Positions 16,748 to 25,769 of a stretch of 64,000 nt of DNA are shown here, in pieces. The notes under the pieces are model-generated. The model saw only the letters and a program-made list of their open reading frames with translations. It was not told the DNA's origin and did no database searches. Each line of letters begins with the position of its first letter. The first letter of the stretch is position 1. Both the position numbers and the translations under genes were made by a program. This DNA comes from Granulosicoccus sp045110515. Lineage in GTDB: Bacteria > Pseudomonadota > Gammaproteobacteria > Granulosicoccales > Granulosicoccaceae. Location of the stretch: positions 1 through 64,000 of the forward strand of contig JBGCGD010000011.1 of assembly GCA_045110515.1 (NCBI GenBank), read 5' to 3'.

Positions 16748-18448
16748 ATGAGTGACTCGCAGCGACCAGTAACCTTTGTACGCGATGCAAATAGCTATAT
16801 ACAGAATCAGCAACTGGGTCAGGCGACGTCTCAAATACAGTATGTTTCTTTGGGGCATTGCTTGGTGATCGGCGATCCGGCAAGAGCGTTAGAGGTTGCC
16901 GCACCGTTGGGGCCTTCCAGAATGACGGTGGTTTACATCGACCCGAATTGCGAGCGTGTTGAAAAGCAACTTACGGATGACGGGGTGGCGGTTTTTAGTG
17001 TTCCTGAGTTGTCACTTAATGGTTATTTAGGTGCCTACAAAGCGTTGGTACCTGCGCAAAGTATTGCGGGCAAAACCGATCACGATCTGGCTGTATCTGT
17101 TTATCGAGAGACAGGGTTCTTTGACTTGGTATTGGACTTATCTAGCACGCCCTACATGCCAATGCGTCTTGCACCTTTTGGTTACTACCATGCAGCATCA
17201 GATGAGAGCATCGCCGAGGCGGTTGAGGCACTAGCCGACATGACAGGCGAGTTCGAAAAACCCCGCTATTTTAGTTACAACAGCAAAGTCTGTGCGTATA
17301 GCCGTAGCGAGTTGGACGGGTGTCACCGATGCATTGATGTGTGCACTACTGGGGCCATCAGCTCTGATGGAGAAGGTGTCAGCGTAGATCCATTTTTATG
17401 TCAAGGCTGTGGTAGCTGCGCGACGGTGTGTCCAAGTGGTGCCATGACCTACGCCTACCCAAGACCTGCCGACGCAATAGACAGAACTCGCAAGGCGATG
17501 CTGGATCACACTGCTGACATTGTTGTGTTACACACGGAAAGCCAGCAAAGCGCGGTCGACAACGCTCACTTCTCTAATGATGTTTTGCCGATGCTCGTAG
17601 AAGAAGTATCAGCCTTTGGTGCAGATTACTGGCTGTCTCTATTGGCAGGTTCGGCCAATCATATTCTGGTCGTGCACGATGCCGAAGAGGACGACCCAAA
17701 TCGGTTGGCAATGGTGTCTCAATTGGAGTGGGTAAGCCCGTTACTCGCAGGGCTAGGGGTTGAGAATTCCCCCATCACAATGTGCAGATCGACAACGCTG
17801 AGTGATGCGTTGGAGGGTATCAAGCAAACTCGGAGTGCGGACAACGCTTCAAGCCAGGAACCGGGTTTAAAGTCTTTGTTGGAAAACCTAGTACCCAGCG
17901 ATTTCGCGACCCATGGGGATAAGCGCCAGACGCTGCGCATGGCATTGGATGCTTTATCGGAACAACTCAAACCCGTTGCTGAAAGTGTCCAATTACCGGC
18001 CCACGCGCCATTTGGCCGAATAAATGTGGATACCTCTGCATGCACCCTGTGCATGGCCTGTGTGTCCACCTGTCCAGCAAAAGCACTGCTCGATGGGCAA
18101 GACACACCTGCACTTCGTTTTGTCGAGGCGAATTGTCTTCAGTGCGGTCTTTGTGAGCAAGCTTGCCCTGAATCTGCCATTTCACTGACGGCTCAGTACA
18201 CCTGGGACAGCATAGAAGCTCGAAAAACGGAAACCTTGCACGACGAGGTGCCTTTCCACTGCATAAAGTGTCATACCGCCTTCACTACCCAAGCCATGAT
18301 TGACACGATGACAACCAAGCTGGCGGGGCACTGGATGTTCCAGGATGCAAAGGCGCAGAGACGTCTGAAACTTTGCGGCGATTGTCGTGTGAAAGACATG
18401 TTTGAAGATGAAGCTGGCGGCATAGAGGTACACCGCCCACCATCCTAG
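16748..18448 (+). CDS. Poly-ferredoxin 4Fe-4S protein of the fdh cluster
   Basis: A 566-residue protein with two paired ferredoxin modules: CHRCIDVCTTGAI with CQGCGSCATVCPSGAM near residues 195-235, and CTLCMACVSTCPAKAL with CLQCGLCEQACPESAI near 430-475, giving sites for four 4Fe-4S clusters. Late CIKCH and CGDCR pairs may bind a further metal. The N-terminal part has a nucleotide-fold-like strand pattern (YVSLGHCLVIGDPARALEVA). No signal peptide, so it is cytoplasmic. This gene is commonly found between DUF3306 and the TorD-like chaperone in fdh clusters; electron delivery during cofactor assembly or to the enzyme is inferred, not shown. Confidence 0.85.
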   Translation: MSDSQRPVTFVRDANSYIQNQQLGQATSQIQYVSLGHCLVIGDPARALEVAAPLGPSRMTVVYIDPNCERVEKQLTDDGVAVFSVPELSLNGYLGAYKALVPAQSIAGKTDHDLAVSVYRETGFFDLVLDLSSTPYMPMRLAPFGYYHAASDESIAEAVEALADMTGEFEKPRYFSYNSKVCAYSRSELDGCHRCIDVCTTGAISSDGEGVSVDPFLCQGCGSCATVCPSGAMTYAYPRPADAIDRTRKAMLDHTADIVVLHTESQQSAVDNAHFSNDVLPMLVEEVSAFGADYWLSLLAGSANHILVVHDAEEDDPNRLAMVSQLEWVSPLLAGLGVENSPITMCRSTTLSDALEGIKQTRSADNASSQEPGLKSLLENLVPSDFATHGDKRQTLRMALDALSEQLKPVAESVQLPAHAPFGRINVDTSACTLCMACVSTCPAKALLDGQDTPALRFVEANCLQCGLCEQACPESAISLTAQYTWDSIEARKTETLHDEVPFHCIKCHTAFTTQAMIDTMTTKLAGHWMFQDAKAQRRLKLCGDCRVKDMFEDEAGGIEVHRPPS

Positions 18449-18468
18449 GGCAGGGTGCGACATTTTGG

Positions 18469-18516
18469 ACCGGTCAGGAAAATCCACACAAAAAAAGATG
18501 AATTGCTCTGACCGGT
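18469..18516 (+). repeat. Inverted repeat between poly-ferredoxin and chaperone genes
   Basis: ACCGGTCAG at 18469-18477 is matched by its exact complement CTGACCGGT at 18508-18516, separated by 30 A-rich bases. It lies 20 bases after the poly-ferredoxin stop and about 65 before the chaperone start. It could fold as an mRNA hairpin that splits the operon into differently expressed halves, or act as an operator. There is no following T-run, so it is not a standard terminator. Confidence 0.6.
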
Positions 18517-18582
18517 TGGGATCCGGTTTCGGTATAGCGAAAGGGCTTGAGGCCAGTTTCTGTCTGTTTAAAACTTGGGGTA

Positions 18583-19224
18583 ATGAATGTAATGACTACA
18601 GATCAGCCAGTGCTAAGCGTCAAAAGCGAGCACGAATTTCTTCAAGATCAGGCGCAGGCTATGCGTGCTGCTGTCTACGATCTGTTGGCCAGCTTGTTGG
18701 CTCGACGCCCTGAAGAGGAGACGCTAGAGCGCTTACGCAGCATCGGAGATGTCGATGCCAGCGAAGGGCAGATAGCTATGGGTTGGGAGCTGATGAAGCA
18801 AGCCAGCCACAAAACGCAGCTCGAATCAGTTCATGAGGAATTTTTTGCGCTTTTCATTGGTTTGGGGCGTGGTGAATTGGTGCCGTTCGGATCTTGGTAC
18901 ATGACGGGCTTCCTGATGGAAAAGCCGGTTGCTGTCTTGCGCGGTGAGCTGACCGCCCTAGGTATCGAGCGCCAGGAAGGTATTGTCGAATCAGAGGATC
19001 ACATAGCGGCCTTATGCGAGTCCATGGCAATCATCATTCGTAGTAGCGATGAAATTGCGCTGGCCACTCAGCAACAGTTTTTTAATGATCACTTGGAGCC
19101 TTGGGTAGGGCGTTTCTTTAACGATATGCAAAACGCCAAGGCTGCACATTTTTACCGCTCCGTTGGATTCTTCGGAGAAAGCTTCTTTGAATTTGAACGT
19201 CAGCTGCTGGATATGCAAAGTTGA
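18583..19224 (+). CDS. TorD/DmsD-type molybdoenzyme chaperone
   Basis: All-helical cytoplasmic chaperone that binds the Tat signal of a molybdoenzyme and holds back export until the cofactor is inserted. The 213-residue product has the family pattern: AAVYDLLASLLARRPEEE near the N-terminus, LESVHEEFFALFIGLGRGELVPF (the E-F/Y-LF-G-G...-P-Y core), DHIAALCESMAIII and a C-terminal FYRSVGFFGESFFEFE. The frame is open upstream to a TTG, but ATGs at 18583 and 18592 are more likely starts, with GGGG just upstream. Client is predicted to be FdhA, two genes downstream. Confidence 0.85.
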   Translation: MNVMTTDQPVLSVKSEHEFLQDQAQAMRAAVYDLLASLLARRPEEETLERLRSIGDVDASEGQIAMGWELMKQASHKTQLESVHEEFFALFIGLGRGELVPFGSWYMTGFLMEKPVAVLRGELTALGIERQEGIVESEDHIAALCESMAIIIRSSDEIALATQQQFFNDHLEPWVGRFFNDMQNAKAAHFYRSVGFFGESFFEFERQLLDMQS

Positions 19225-19279
19225 TGAGAAACCAGTATTAGATCACTACACCAAACCTGATCTTTGTGAGGAAACGGGA

Positions 19280-19492
19280 ATGACAAACAAGAAAACACCA
19301 GCATTTATTAATGCCAAACGACGTGGCTTCCTCCAAGGGGCTGCAGTGGCCGGCGGAACGGTAGCCAGCGGGGCTGCGCTAAGCAGCGATGTATTGGAGT
19401 CTCCCGTTGAAACGGTTGAGCCTGAGAAAGGCAACAAAGGTTATGAGCGCAATGAGTACGTCAAGCGCTACTACGCACGTGCTCGCTTCTAG
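19280..19492 (+). CDS. Small Tat-signal protein of the formate dehydrogenase region
   Basis: A 70-residue protein beginning MTNKKTPAFINAKRRGFLQG: an RRGFLQ twin-arginine motif, then AAVAGGTVASGAAL as the hydrophobic stretch, leaving only about 35 residues with GYERNEYVKRYYARARF at the end. It matches the short family described as the formate dehydrogenase region Tat target. It lies 55 bases after the chaperone and 77 before fdhA. Its frame overlaps the chaperone end if read from an upstream start, but the ATG at 19280 is the sensible one. Role unknown; perhaps a small periplasmic subunit or export partner. Confidence 0.85.
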   Translation: MTNKKTPAFINAKRRGFLQGAAVAGGTVASGAALSSDVLESPVETVEPEKGNKGYERNEYVKRYYARARF

Positions 19493-19569
19493 CAAGCAGC
19501 ACTGACGTTAACAAACAAAGAGTGATTGTGGCCCTCGGCCATGATCAACAAATACAGCAGGAGAAAGCC

Positions 19570-22476
19570 ATGAAATTAAAGCGCAAGTCACCCGCGAAAT
19601 TATCACCTCGTATCGGTGATTCGCTGGCAAGTACTTCGCAGGGTTTACTGGGTGTTTCGGTGAATCGGCGAACGTTTCTGAAAAACTCCGGGCTAACCGC
19701 GGGCGGGGCCGCTCTTGCAGTATCTGCAGGGCCTAGCATGATGCGCAAAGCGCAGGCTGCTGAAAACTACCCGAAATCCGGTGTTGAAACTGAACTCAGG
19801 CACTCTATTTGTACCCACTGCTCAGTAGGCTGCGGGGTTATCGCCGAGGTTCAAAATGGAGTTTGGACAGGGCAGGAGCCTGATTATGATTCCCCCATCA
19901 ACATGGGTGCACACTGTGCGAAGGGCGCTGCTGTTCGAGAGCACGGGCACGGTGAACGCCGCCTAAAATACCCGATGAAACTCGTCGATGGAAAATGGAC
20001 TCAGGTTTCCTGGGACCAGGCCGTCAACGATATCGGCGATCAGATGCTGAAAATTCGAGAAGAGTCTTCTTCCGACTCAGTTTATTGGCTTGGTTCAGCG
20101 AAGCACAACAATGAACAAGCCTACTTGTTCAGAAAGTTTGCAGCGCTCTGGGGTTCTAACAACGTCGATCACCAAGCCCGTATTTGTCACTCCACCACGG
20201 TAGCCGGTGTTGCGAATACCTGGGGGTATGGTGCTATGACCAACTCCTATAACGACATGCAGAAGTCTAAGGCCATGTTCTTTATTGGTTCCAATGCGGC
20301 GGAAGCTCACCCTGTTGCCATGCAGCACATCCTTAAAGCTAAGGAAAACGGATCAAAGCTAATTGTTGTTGATCCGCGATTTACGCGTACAGCGGCACAC
20401 TCTGATCAATTCCTGCAAATGCGTCCAGGTACTGATGTACCGGTTATTTGGGGTATTTTGTGGCACATCTTTGAAAACGGTTGGGAAGACAAGGAATACA
20501 TTCGTCAGCGTGTTTACGGCATGGATGATATTCGCACAGAAGTCGCTAAGTGGACGCCAGACGAAGTTGAAAGAGTCTCTGGAATTCCTGAAGCTCAGAT
20601 TAAGCAAGCCGCGCAAACGATGGCGGAAAATCGCCCTGGCACCATCGTCTGGTGTATGGGTGGTACGCAACATACTATCGGTAACAACAATACGCGTGCC
20701 TATTGCACCTTGCAGTTAGCACTGGGCAATATTGGTGTTTCCGGTGGTGGTGCCAACATCTTCCGTGGTCACGATAATGTACAGGGCGCAACCGATATGG
20801 GTGTTCTTTCACACACCTTACCTGGCTACTACGGTTTGTCTTCAGGCTCCTGGAAACATTGGGCAGGTGTATGGGACTTAGAGTATGACTGGATCCAGAA
20901 TCGTTTTGATCAAGGATCATATGAAAAGAAAGGCGATAAAGACCTTCAGCCAATGAACACAGCGGGCATGCCGGTGTCTCGTTGGATAGATGGTGTTCTG
21001 GAGGACAAAGAGAACATTGCGCAGAAAGACAACATCAGAGCCATGGTGTTGTGGGGTCATGCACCCAACTCACAAACACGTGGCCCGGAAATGAAAGCGG
21101 CGATGGAAAAACTAGAGTTGCTGGTTGTTATCGATCCATACCCGACTCACACAGCGGTGCTTCCGGATAGAAAAGACGGCATGTATTTGTTGCCGGCATG
21201 TACGCAGTTTGAAACTTATGGTTCTGTAACCGCTTCTAACCGATCATTGCAATGGCGCGATAAGGTTATTGAGCCTCTGTTTGAAGCGTTGCCAGATCAC
21301 ACCATCATGTACAAGTTAGCCAGCAAGTTAGGTTTTGGTGAAGAGCTCACTAAAAATATCGAGGTGACTAACGATGAGCCATTGATTGAAGACATCACTC
21401 GTGAATTTAATCGTGGCATGTGGACTATCGGTTACACCGGACAAAGTCCGGAGCGTATTAAAGAACACATGAAGCATCGCAATACCTTTGATGAAGGTAC
21501 CTTGCAGGCTAAGGGTGGTCCATTGGATGGTGAGTACTACGGTATGCCATGGCCATGCTGGGGGGATGCAGAAATGAAGCATCCGGGTACGCCGAATCTT
21601 TACGATCCGAGTAAGCCGGTTGCAGAAGGTGGCCTTAACTTCCGAGCACGTTTTGGTGTTGAGCGAGATGGTGTCAATCTTCTTGCCGAAGACTCTTGGT
21701 CAGTCGGTGCTGAAATTGAAGATGGTTACCCTGAATTCACAGCCGATATGCTCAAAACGCTGGGCTGGTGGGACGATCTTACCGACGAAGAGAAAGTGGC
21801 AGCGGATGGTAAGAACTGGAAAACAGACGTCTCTGGTGGCATCCAGCGCGTTGCAATCGAACATGGTTGCGCGCCGTTTGGTAATGCGAAAGCCCGTGTG
21901 AATGTATGGACTTTCCCCGATCCGATTCCTGTTCACCGGGAACCGCTATACACGTCCCGTCGTGACTTGGTAGAAGACTATCCGACCTACGAAGATCGCA
22001 AGTCACACTATCGTCTACCCACTCGTTATGGCTCAATTCAAGCCACCGACTATTCCAAAGACTTCCCATTGATTCATACCAGTGGACGCCTCGTTGAATA
22101 TGAAGGCGGTGGTGAAGAGACTCGATCAAATCCATGGCTGGCTGAACTGCAGCAGGATATGTTTGTAGAAATTAACCAAGCCGATGCGAACGACATCAGC
22201 GTTAAGGATGGTCAGATGGTTTGGCTGGAAGGCCCTGAAGGCGGCAAGATTCATGTCAAAGCGATGGTGACTGATCGTGTCGCGCGCGGAGTCGTATTCA
22301 CTCCTTTCCACTTTGGTGGCAGGTACCAGGGTGAGGACTTACTCGATAAATACCCGGAAGGGTCTGCCCCATACGTTCGTGGTGAATCAGATAACACCAC
22401 CATGACTTACGGATACGACTCTGTTACACAAATGCAGGAGTCGAAGTGTTCGCTCTGCAAAATCACAGCGGCCTAA
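19570..22476 (+). CDS. fdhA: Formate dehydrogenase catalytic (alpha) subunit, cysteine type
   Basis: Molybdenum/tungsten bis-MGD enzyme oxidising formate to CO2, exported by Tat. The 968-residue product starts after AGGAG at the ATG 19570 (the frame extends to 19522). Residues about 43-75 hold the Tat signal NRRTFLKNSGLTAGGAALAV. One 4Fe-4S site is Cys81, Cys84, Cys88 and Cys116; the metal ligand is Cys206 in ARICHSTTVAGVA, where E. coli FdnG has selenocysteine. The molybdopterin dinucleotide domain ends the protein (FTPFHFGGRYQG). Preceded by its chaperone and followed 15 bases later by the Fe-S subunit. This is the core of the cluster. Confidence 0.96.
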   Translation: MKLKRKSPAKLSPRIGDSLASTSQGLLGVSVNRRTFLKNSGLTAGGAALAVSAGPSMMRKAQAAENYPKSGVETELRHSICTHCSVGCGVIAEVQNGVWTGQEPDYDSPINMGAHCAKGAAVREHGHGERRLKYPMKLVDGKWTQVSWDQAVNDIGDQMLKIREESSSDSVYWLGSAKHNNEQAYLFRKFAALWGSNNVDHQARICHSTTVAGVANTWGYGAMTNSYNDMQKSKAMFFIGSNAAEAHPVAMQHILKAKENGSKLIVVDPRFTRTAAHSDQFLQMRPGTDVPVIWGILWHIFENGWEDKEYIRQRVYGMDDIRTEVAKWTPDEVERVSGIPEAQIKQAAQTMAENRPGTIVWCMGGTQHTIGNNNTRAYCTLQLALGNIGVSGGGANIFRGHDNVQGATDMGVLSHTLPGYYGLSSGSWKHWAGVWDLEYDWIQNRFDQGSYEKKGDKDLQPMNTAGMPVSRWIDGVLEDKENIAQKDNIRAMVLWGHAPNSQTRGPEMKAAMEKLELLVVIDPYPTHTAVLPDRKDGMYLLPACTQFETYGSVTASNRSLQWRDKVIEPLFEALPDHTIMYKLASKLGFGEELTKNIEVTNDEPLIEDITREFNRGMWTIGYTGQSPERIKEHMKHRNTFDEGTLQAKGGPLDGEYYGMPWPCWGDAEMKHPGTPNLYDPSKPVAEGGLNFRARFGVERDGVNLLAEDSWSVGAEIEDGYPEFTADMLKTLGWWDDLTDEEKVAADGKNWKTDVSGGIQRVAIEHGCAPFGNAKARVNVWTFPDPIPVHREPLYTSRRDLVEDYPTYEDRKSHYRLPTRYGSIQATDYSKDFPLIHTSGRLVEYEGGGEETRSNPWLAELQQDMFVEINQADANDISVKDGQMVWLEGPEGGKIHVKAMVTDRVARGVVFTPFHFGGRYQGEDLLDKYPEGSAPYVRGESDNTTMTYGYDSVTQMQESKCSLCKITAA

Positions 22477-22491
22477 GGGGAGGGTATAGCA

Positions 22492-23082
22492 ATGGCAAGA
22501 ATGAAATTTTTATGCGACGCCGAGCGTTGTATCGAATGTAACGGCTGTGTCACGGCATGCAAAAATGAGCATGAAGTGCCTTGGGGTGTTAATCGGCGTC
22601 GAGTGGTAACGCTCGACGATGGCAAGCCCGGAGAAAAGTCTATTTCGGTTGCCTGTATGCACTGCACTGATGCTCCGTGTCAGGCGGTATGTCCGGTTGA
22701 TTGTTTCAATACCACAGACGACGGCATCGTATTGCATGACAAGAGTTTGTGTATCGGTTGCGGTTATTGCTTCTACGCGTGCCCGTTTGGAGCACCTCAG
22801 TACCCTCAGCAAACCTCCTTTGGTGCACGCGGGAAAATGGACAAATGCACGTTCTGCGCAGGTGGCCCTGATGAAGAAGATCTGTCCGATGCTGAATACG
22901 AAAAGTATGGTCGTAATCGTATCGCTGAAGGCAAACTTCCTCTCTGTGCTGAGATGTGCTCTACACGCGCGCTGATTGCCGGTGATGGTGATGAGATTGC
23001 TGATATCTACAGAGAACGTGTTCTTCGACGCGGTGGCCGTCCTCAGACTTGGGGTTGGGAAACTGCCTACACGGAGGGCTAG
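22492..23082 (+). CDS. fdhB: Formate dehydrogenase iron-sulfur (beta) subunit
   Basis: Electron-transfer subunit linking the molybdenum site to cytochrome b. The 196-residue product has four ferredoxin-type motifs: CDAERCIECNGCVTAC, CMHCTDAPCQAVCPVDC, CIGCGYCFYACPFG and KCTFC...CAEMC, as in FdnH, DmsB and PsrB. It lacks the C-terminal membrane helix of E. coli FdnH (294 residues), so it must attach through the other subunits. No signal peptide; it would be carried through Tat together with FdhA. A good ribosome site (GGGGAGG) precedes the ATG. Co-transcribed with fdhA and fdhC. Confidence 0.95.
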   Translation: MARMKFLCDAERCIECNGCVTACKNEHEVPWGVNRRRVVTLDDGKPGEKSISVACMHCTDAPCQAVCPVDCFNTTDDGIVLHDKSLCIGCGYCFYACPFGAPQYPQQTSFGARGKMDKCTFCAGGPDEEDLSDAEYEKYGRNRIAEGKLPLCAEMCSTRALIAGDGDEIADIYRERVLRRGGRPQTWGWETAYTEG

Positions 23083-23087
23083 AGCGC

Positions 23088-24221
23088 ATGCAAACACAGC
23101 AAATAGAGAGTGAGCAGCGTCAGAAGATGGCCCCTGCCAAGAAACGCAAAATTGCGTTTTACGGCTTGCTGGGAATATTGGGGCTGGCTTTGGCATTGCC
23201 GTTGGCCAGTTACTCTATTCATTTCTTCGGCGCCGAGGCCTTTGCACAGGATGCTGGTAGCGTGACTAACCCGCGTTCGAACTACTGGCGTGCCGTGAAA
23301 GAGGGCGTGGGTGGTTACAGTGCGGTACAAGGTGCTGAAACCGGTGTGCTGATTGCACCGGGCGGCACGGAGTGGCAGCGATTAAGAGACAACACCATTG
23401 CCAAGTACATGCCTTGGGGTATTGTCGGTGTTTTCGCTATCTTGCTGTTGTATCACCTGGTTCATGGTAAGAACAAGCTCGATCATCGTCCTTCAGGACG
23501 CAAAATCAAGCGCTGGAACTGGTTCGATAGGCTGACACATTGGATAACGGCAATCTCATTTATTGCGTTAGCTATTACCGGTATCAGTATGCTTATCGGT
23601 AAAACCTTGCTTATCCCTTTACTCGGTAAGGCTGGGTTTGCTATGTGGGCTCAAGCCTCCATTACCGTCCACAATGTTATGGGACCTGTATTTTCCGTTG
23701 GCATTGTGCTGATGATAGTGATGTGGATCTGGCACAACTTTCCCAACGCAACCGATGTACAGTGGTTCAAGCAAGGTGGTGGTCTTATCGGTAAAAACCA
23801 TCCACCAGCTGGTCGAATGAACGGTGGCGAGAAAGTCTGGTTCTGGCTTGTGACTGTTGTGGGCCTGGCGGTGTGCATCAGTGGAATCGTGATGGTCGCA
23901 CCGGTGTACGGTTTTTCCATTCCCGAGTGGGCCGGTTTTCTGCCTTGGGTCGATGGCACTCGTCCTGACATGCAACAAGCGAATCTAGTGCATTCGGTAT
24001 TGTCTTTAGGTTGGACGGCGGTCGCATTGGGTCACATCTATATCGGTACTGCCGGTACGGAAGGGGCTTTTGAAGGCATGTCCACCGGCTACGTCTCAGC
24101 AGAGTGGGCGAAACAGCATCATGATCAATGGTATGACGATGCTGTTGCCAAGGGCAAAGTCATAGAGCCTGAAGTCAGTGCGGCTAAAGCGGCTGCGACG
24201 GGAGTGTCGGCTACTCATTAG
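23088..24221 (+). CDS. fdhC: Formate dehydrogenase cytochrome b (gamma) subunit
   Basis: Membrane di-haem cytochrome b that passes electrons to quinone. The 377-residue product starts at the ATG 23088, 5 bases after fdhB; the frame overlaps fdhB if read from farther upstream. An N-terminal helix (FYGLLGILGLALALPLASY) and a roughly 75-residue periplasmic stretch precede the FdnI-like core: WFDRLTHWITAISFIALAIT, VHNVMGPVFSVGIVLMIVMW, VWFWLVTVVGLAVCISGIVM and HSVLSLGWTAVALGHIYIG, with histidines in the expected haem positions. The N-terminal extension makes it longer than E. coli FdnI (217). Confidence 0.93.
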   Translation: MQTQQIESEQRQKMAPAKKRKIAFYGLLGILGLALALPLASYSIHFFGAEAFAQDAGSVTNPRSNYWRAVKEGVGGYSAVQGAETGVLIAPGGTEWQRLRDNTIAKYMPWGIVGVFAILLLYHLVHGKNKLDHRPSGRKIKRWNWFDRLTHWITAISFIALAITGISMLIGKTLLIPLLGKAGFAMWAQASITVHNVMGPVFSVGIVLMIVMWIWHNFPNATDVQWFKQGGGLIGKNHPPAGRMNGGEKVWFWLVTVVGLAVCISGIVMVAPVYGFSIPEWAGFLPWVDGTRPDMQQANLVHSVLSLGWTAVALGHIYIGTAGTEGAFEGMSTGYVSAEWAKQHHDQWYDDAVAKGKVIEPEVSAAKAAATGVSATH

Positions 24222-24250
24222 CATCAACAGATAAAGTCAGGATGCTTGCT

Positions 24251-24290
24251 GATGCCTACCATGACGATCGTTGTGGTGGGCATCTTGGTT
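24251..24290 (+). terminator. Probable terminator of the fdh operon
   Basis: GATGCCTACCA (24251-24261) pairs with TGGTGGGCATC (24274-24284) with one mismatch and a 12-base loop, followed by TTGGTTTAT. It lies 30 bases after the fdhC stop. The rest of the 196-base gap to the next gene shows nothing else clear. Confidence 0.6.
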
Positions 24291-24417
24291 TATAGGTATC
24301 CCATTTGTGCAGCGAAGAAAGTGGGGGCATACTAAGTCATCAGCGGTGCATTAACCTAGGGCTCCCCGATCAATGAACATCGGTGTTATGGTTCTAACTC
24401 TTGTTTAAACGCAGGTT

Positions 24418-24963
24418 ATGTACTTGTCTAACGTCGAAAAATTTCCAGATGATGTCATCGTACTTCTGCACAATGCACAAGTAACGGTCAGCTGTGTACC
24501 CATACAAATGGACAATCAAGAGTGGCAGGCTGCCATCTTTTTTGTACTCCCGAAAGATGCGTCTTGTCTGGATAAGGGGCAACTCAGGGGGGGGCCTTAT
24601 GCCGTTGAATTCGATGCCGATTTGCACGAGCATGAAAAGGGCACTCTGATAGAAATTGGAATTGATATCGTTACACCTATAGAGCCGAGTCGAGGTACGA
24701 TGTTTTTTTTAACGGGACATAGCTCGTCACATTTCGAAGCCATAAAATTGCTGTCTGAGCAACCAGAGTTAACTCTATTCATTGGTAATGAATATTGTGA
24801 GGTGTTGTACAAACAACGTATTCCATTGTCAGATGTCATGCGCTCAGGTTTTAAACAACTGCTGGATGAAGCCGTCGGACGCGATGCGGTTATTCGCATG
24901 ACCGGGCACTACGATCCGGACAAAGTATTTGCCGATACTATTGAATCTTTGCAGTTGCATTAA
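24418..24963 (+). CDS. Protein of unknown function
   Basis: A 181-residue soluble protein starting MYLSNVEKFPDDVIVLLHNA. It has no signal peptide, membrane helix or metal motif. The pattern is mixed strand and helix; the segment MFFLTGHSSSHFEAIKLLSEQ and the late MTGHYDPDKVFADTIESL are its most distinctive parts. I recognise no family. It lies 196 bases after the fdh operon terminator and 8 bases before the secreted ankyrin gene, with which it is probably co-transcribed. Confidence 0.7.
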   Translation: MYLSNVEKFPDDVIVLLHNAQVTVSCVPIQMDNQEWQAAIFFVLPKDASCLDKGQLRGGPYAVEFDADLHEHEKGTLIEIGIDIVTPIEPSRGTMFFLTGHSSSHFEAIKLLSEQPELTLFIGNEYCEVLYKQRIPLSDVMRSGFKQLLDEAVGRDAVIRMTGHYDPDKVFADTIESLQLH

Positions 24964-24971
24964 TTTTTTTC

Positions 24972-25769
24972 ATGCGTCGCTTGCCTCTCTATGTTGCCGC
25001 GCTATTTCTATCCGTTCAAAGCGTTCATGTATTAAACGTTAACGCTTCAACAGGATTAGCGGACGAGAAAAATAGCTCTGAATTCTCCGACGCGATAAAA
25101 AATCAGTGGATAAGCGCTATCGGCAACGATCGGGTGGATCACTTAACAACTCTTAGCGGTCAACACAATGTATCTGAGCTACTGAAAATTACTGCGTCCA
25201 ATGGTAAGTCTGCGCTGATGGTCGCCAGTAAAAAAGGGGATCTTGCGCTTGCAAAAAAGTTGGTAAAAAACGGTGCCAGTATCCATGATTTGACGATTAC
25301 ACAAGGCACCGCTTTTATGTTTGCCATATTGGGTGACCAACGACCACTTGTAGAGTGGCTATACGATGAGGGTGCAGATATTGACGTGGTTGGTTCTAAT
25401 GGCTGGACAGCCCTGACTATCGCTGCAGCCAAAGGTAATGCAGAATTGTTGCAGTGGTTGCTCGCTCGTGGCGCAGATGCTCAAATCAAAGACGTCTATC
25501 GTTATACCCCGCTGTTGCGAGCGGTGGATAACGGCTATCTGAATACGGCCGGTATCCTTTTAGCGCTACCTGATACTGATGTAAACGCACAGGACGAATA
25601 TGACAACACCGCGCTTCATCATGCCGTTGCAGCAGGAAACCGGGATATGGTGACGCTACTGCTGAGTAAGGGGGCGAACCCGGATATCAAAAACCGGCAA
25701 TCTATGACTGCGCGAAAATTAGCTGAAGGTCTTAGTGATCTGGAATCGGTATTCCAACCTCTAAAGTGA
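24972..25769 (+). CDS. Secreted ankyrin-repeat protein
   Basis: A 265-residue protein with an N-terminal signal peptide (LPLYVAALFLSVQSVHVLNVNAS) and about five to six ankyrin repeats from residue 70 on: GKSALMVASKKGDLALAKKL, GWTALTIAAAKGNAELLQWL, YTPLLRAVDNGYLNTAGILL and NTALHHAVAAGNRDMVTLLL. It is therefore predicted to act as a periplasmic protein-binding scaffold. Partner unknown. The 3' end overlaps the convergent patatin gene by 38 bases. Confidence 0.88.
   Translation: MRRLPLYVAALFLSVQSVHVLNVNASTGLADEKNSSEFSDAIKNQWISAIGNDRVDHLTTLSGQHNVSELLKITASNGKSALMVASKKGDLALAKKLVKNGASIHDLTITQGTAFMFAILGDQRPLVEWLYDEGADIDVVGSNGWTALTIAAAKGNAELLQWLLARGADAQIKDVYRYTPLLRAVDNGYLNTAGILLALPDTDVNAQDEYDNTALHHAVAAGNRDMVTLLLSKGANPDIKNRQSMTARKLAEGLSDLESVFQPLK

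Noticed and set aside
18465..18713. Frame of 82 residues between the poly-ferredoxin and chaperone genes
   Set aside because: It runs into the chaperone gene in another frame, covers the inverted repeat, and has an atypical composition.
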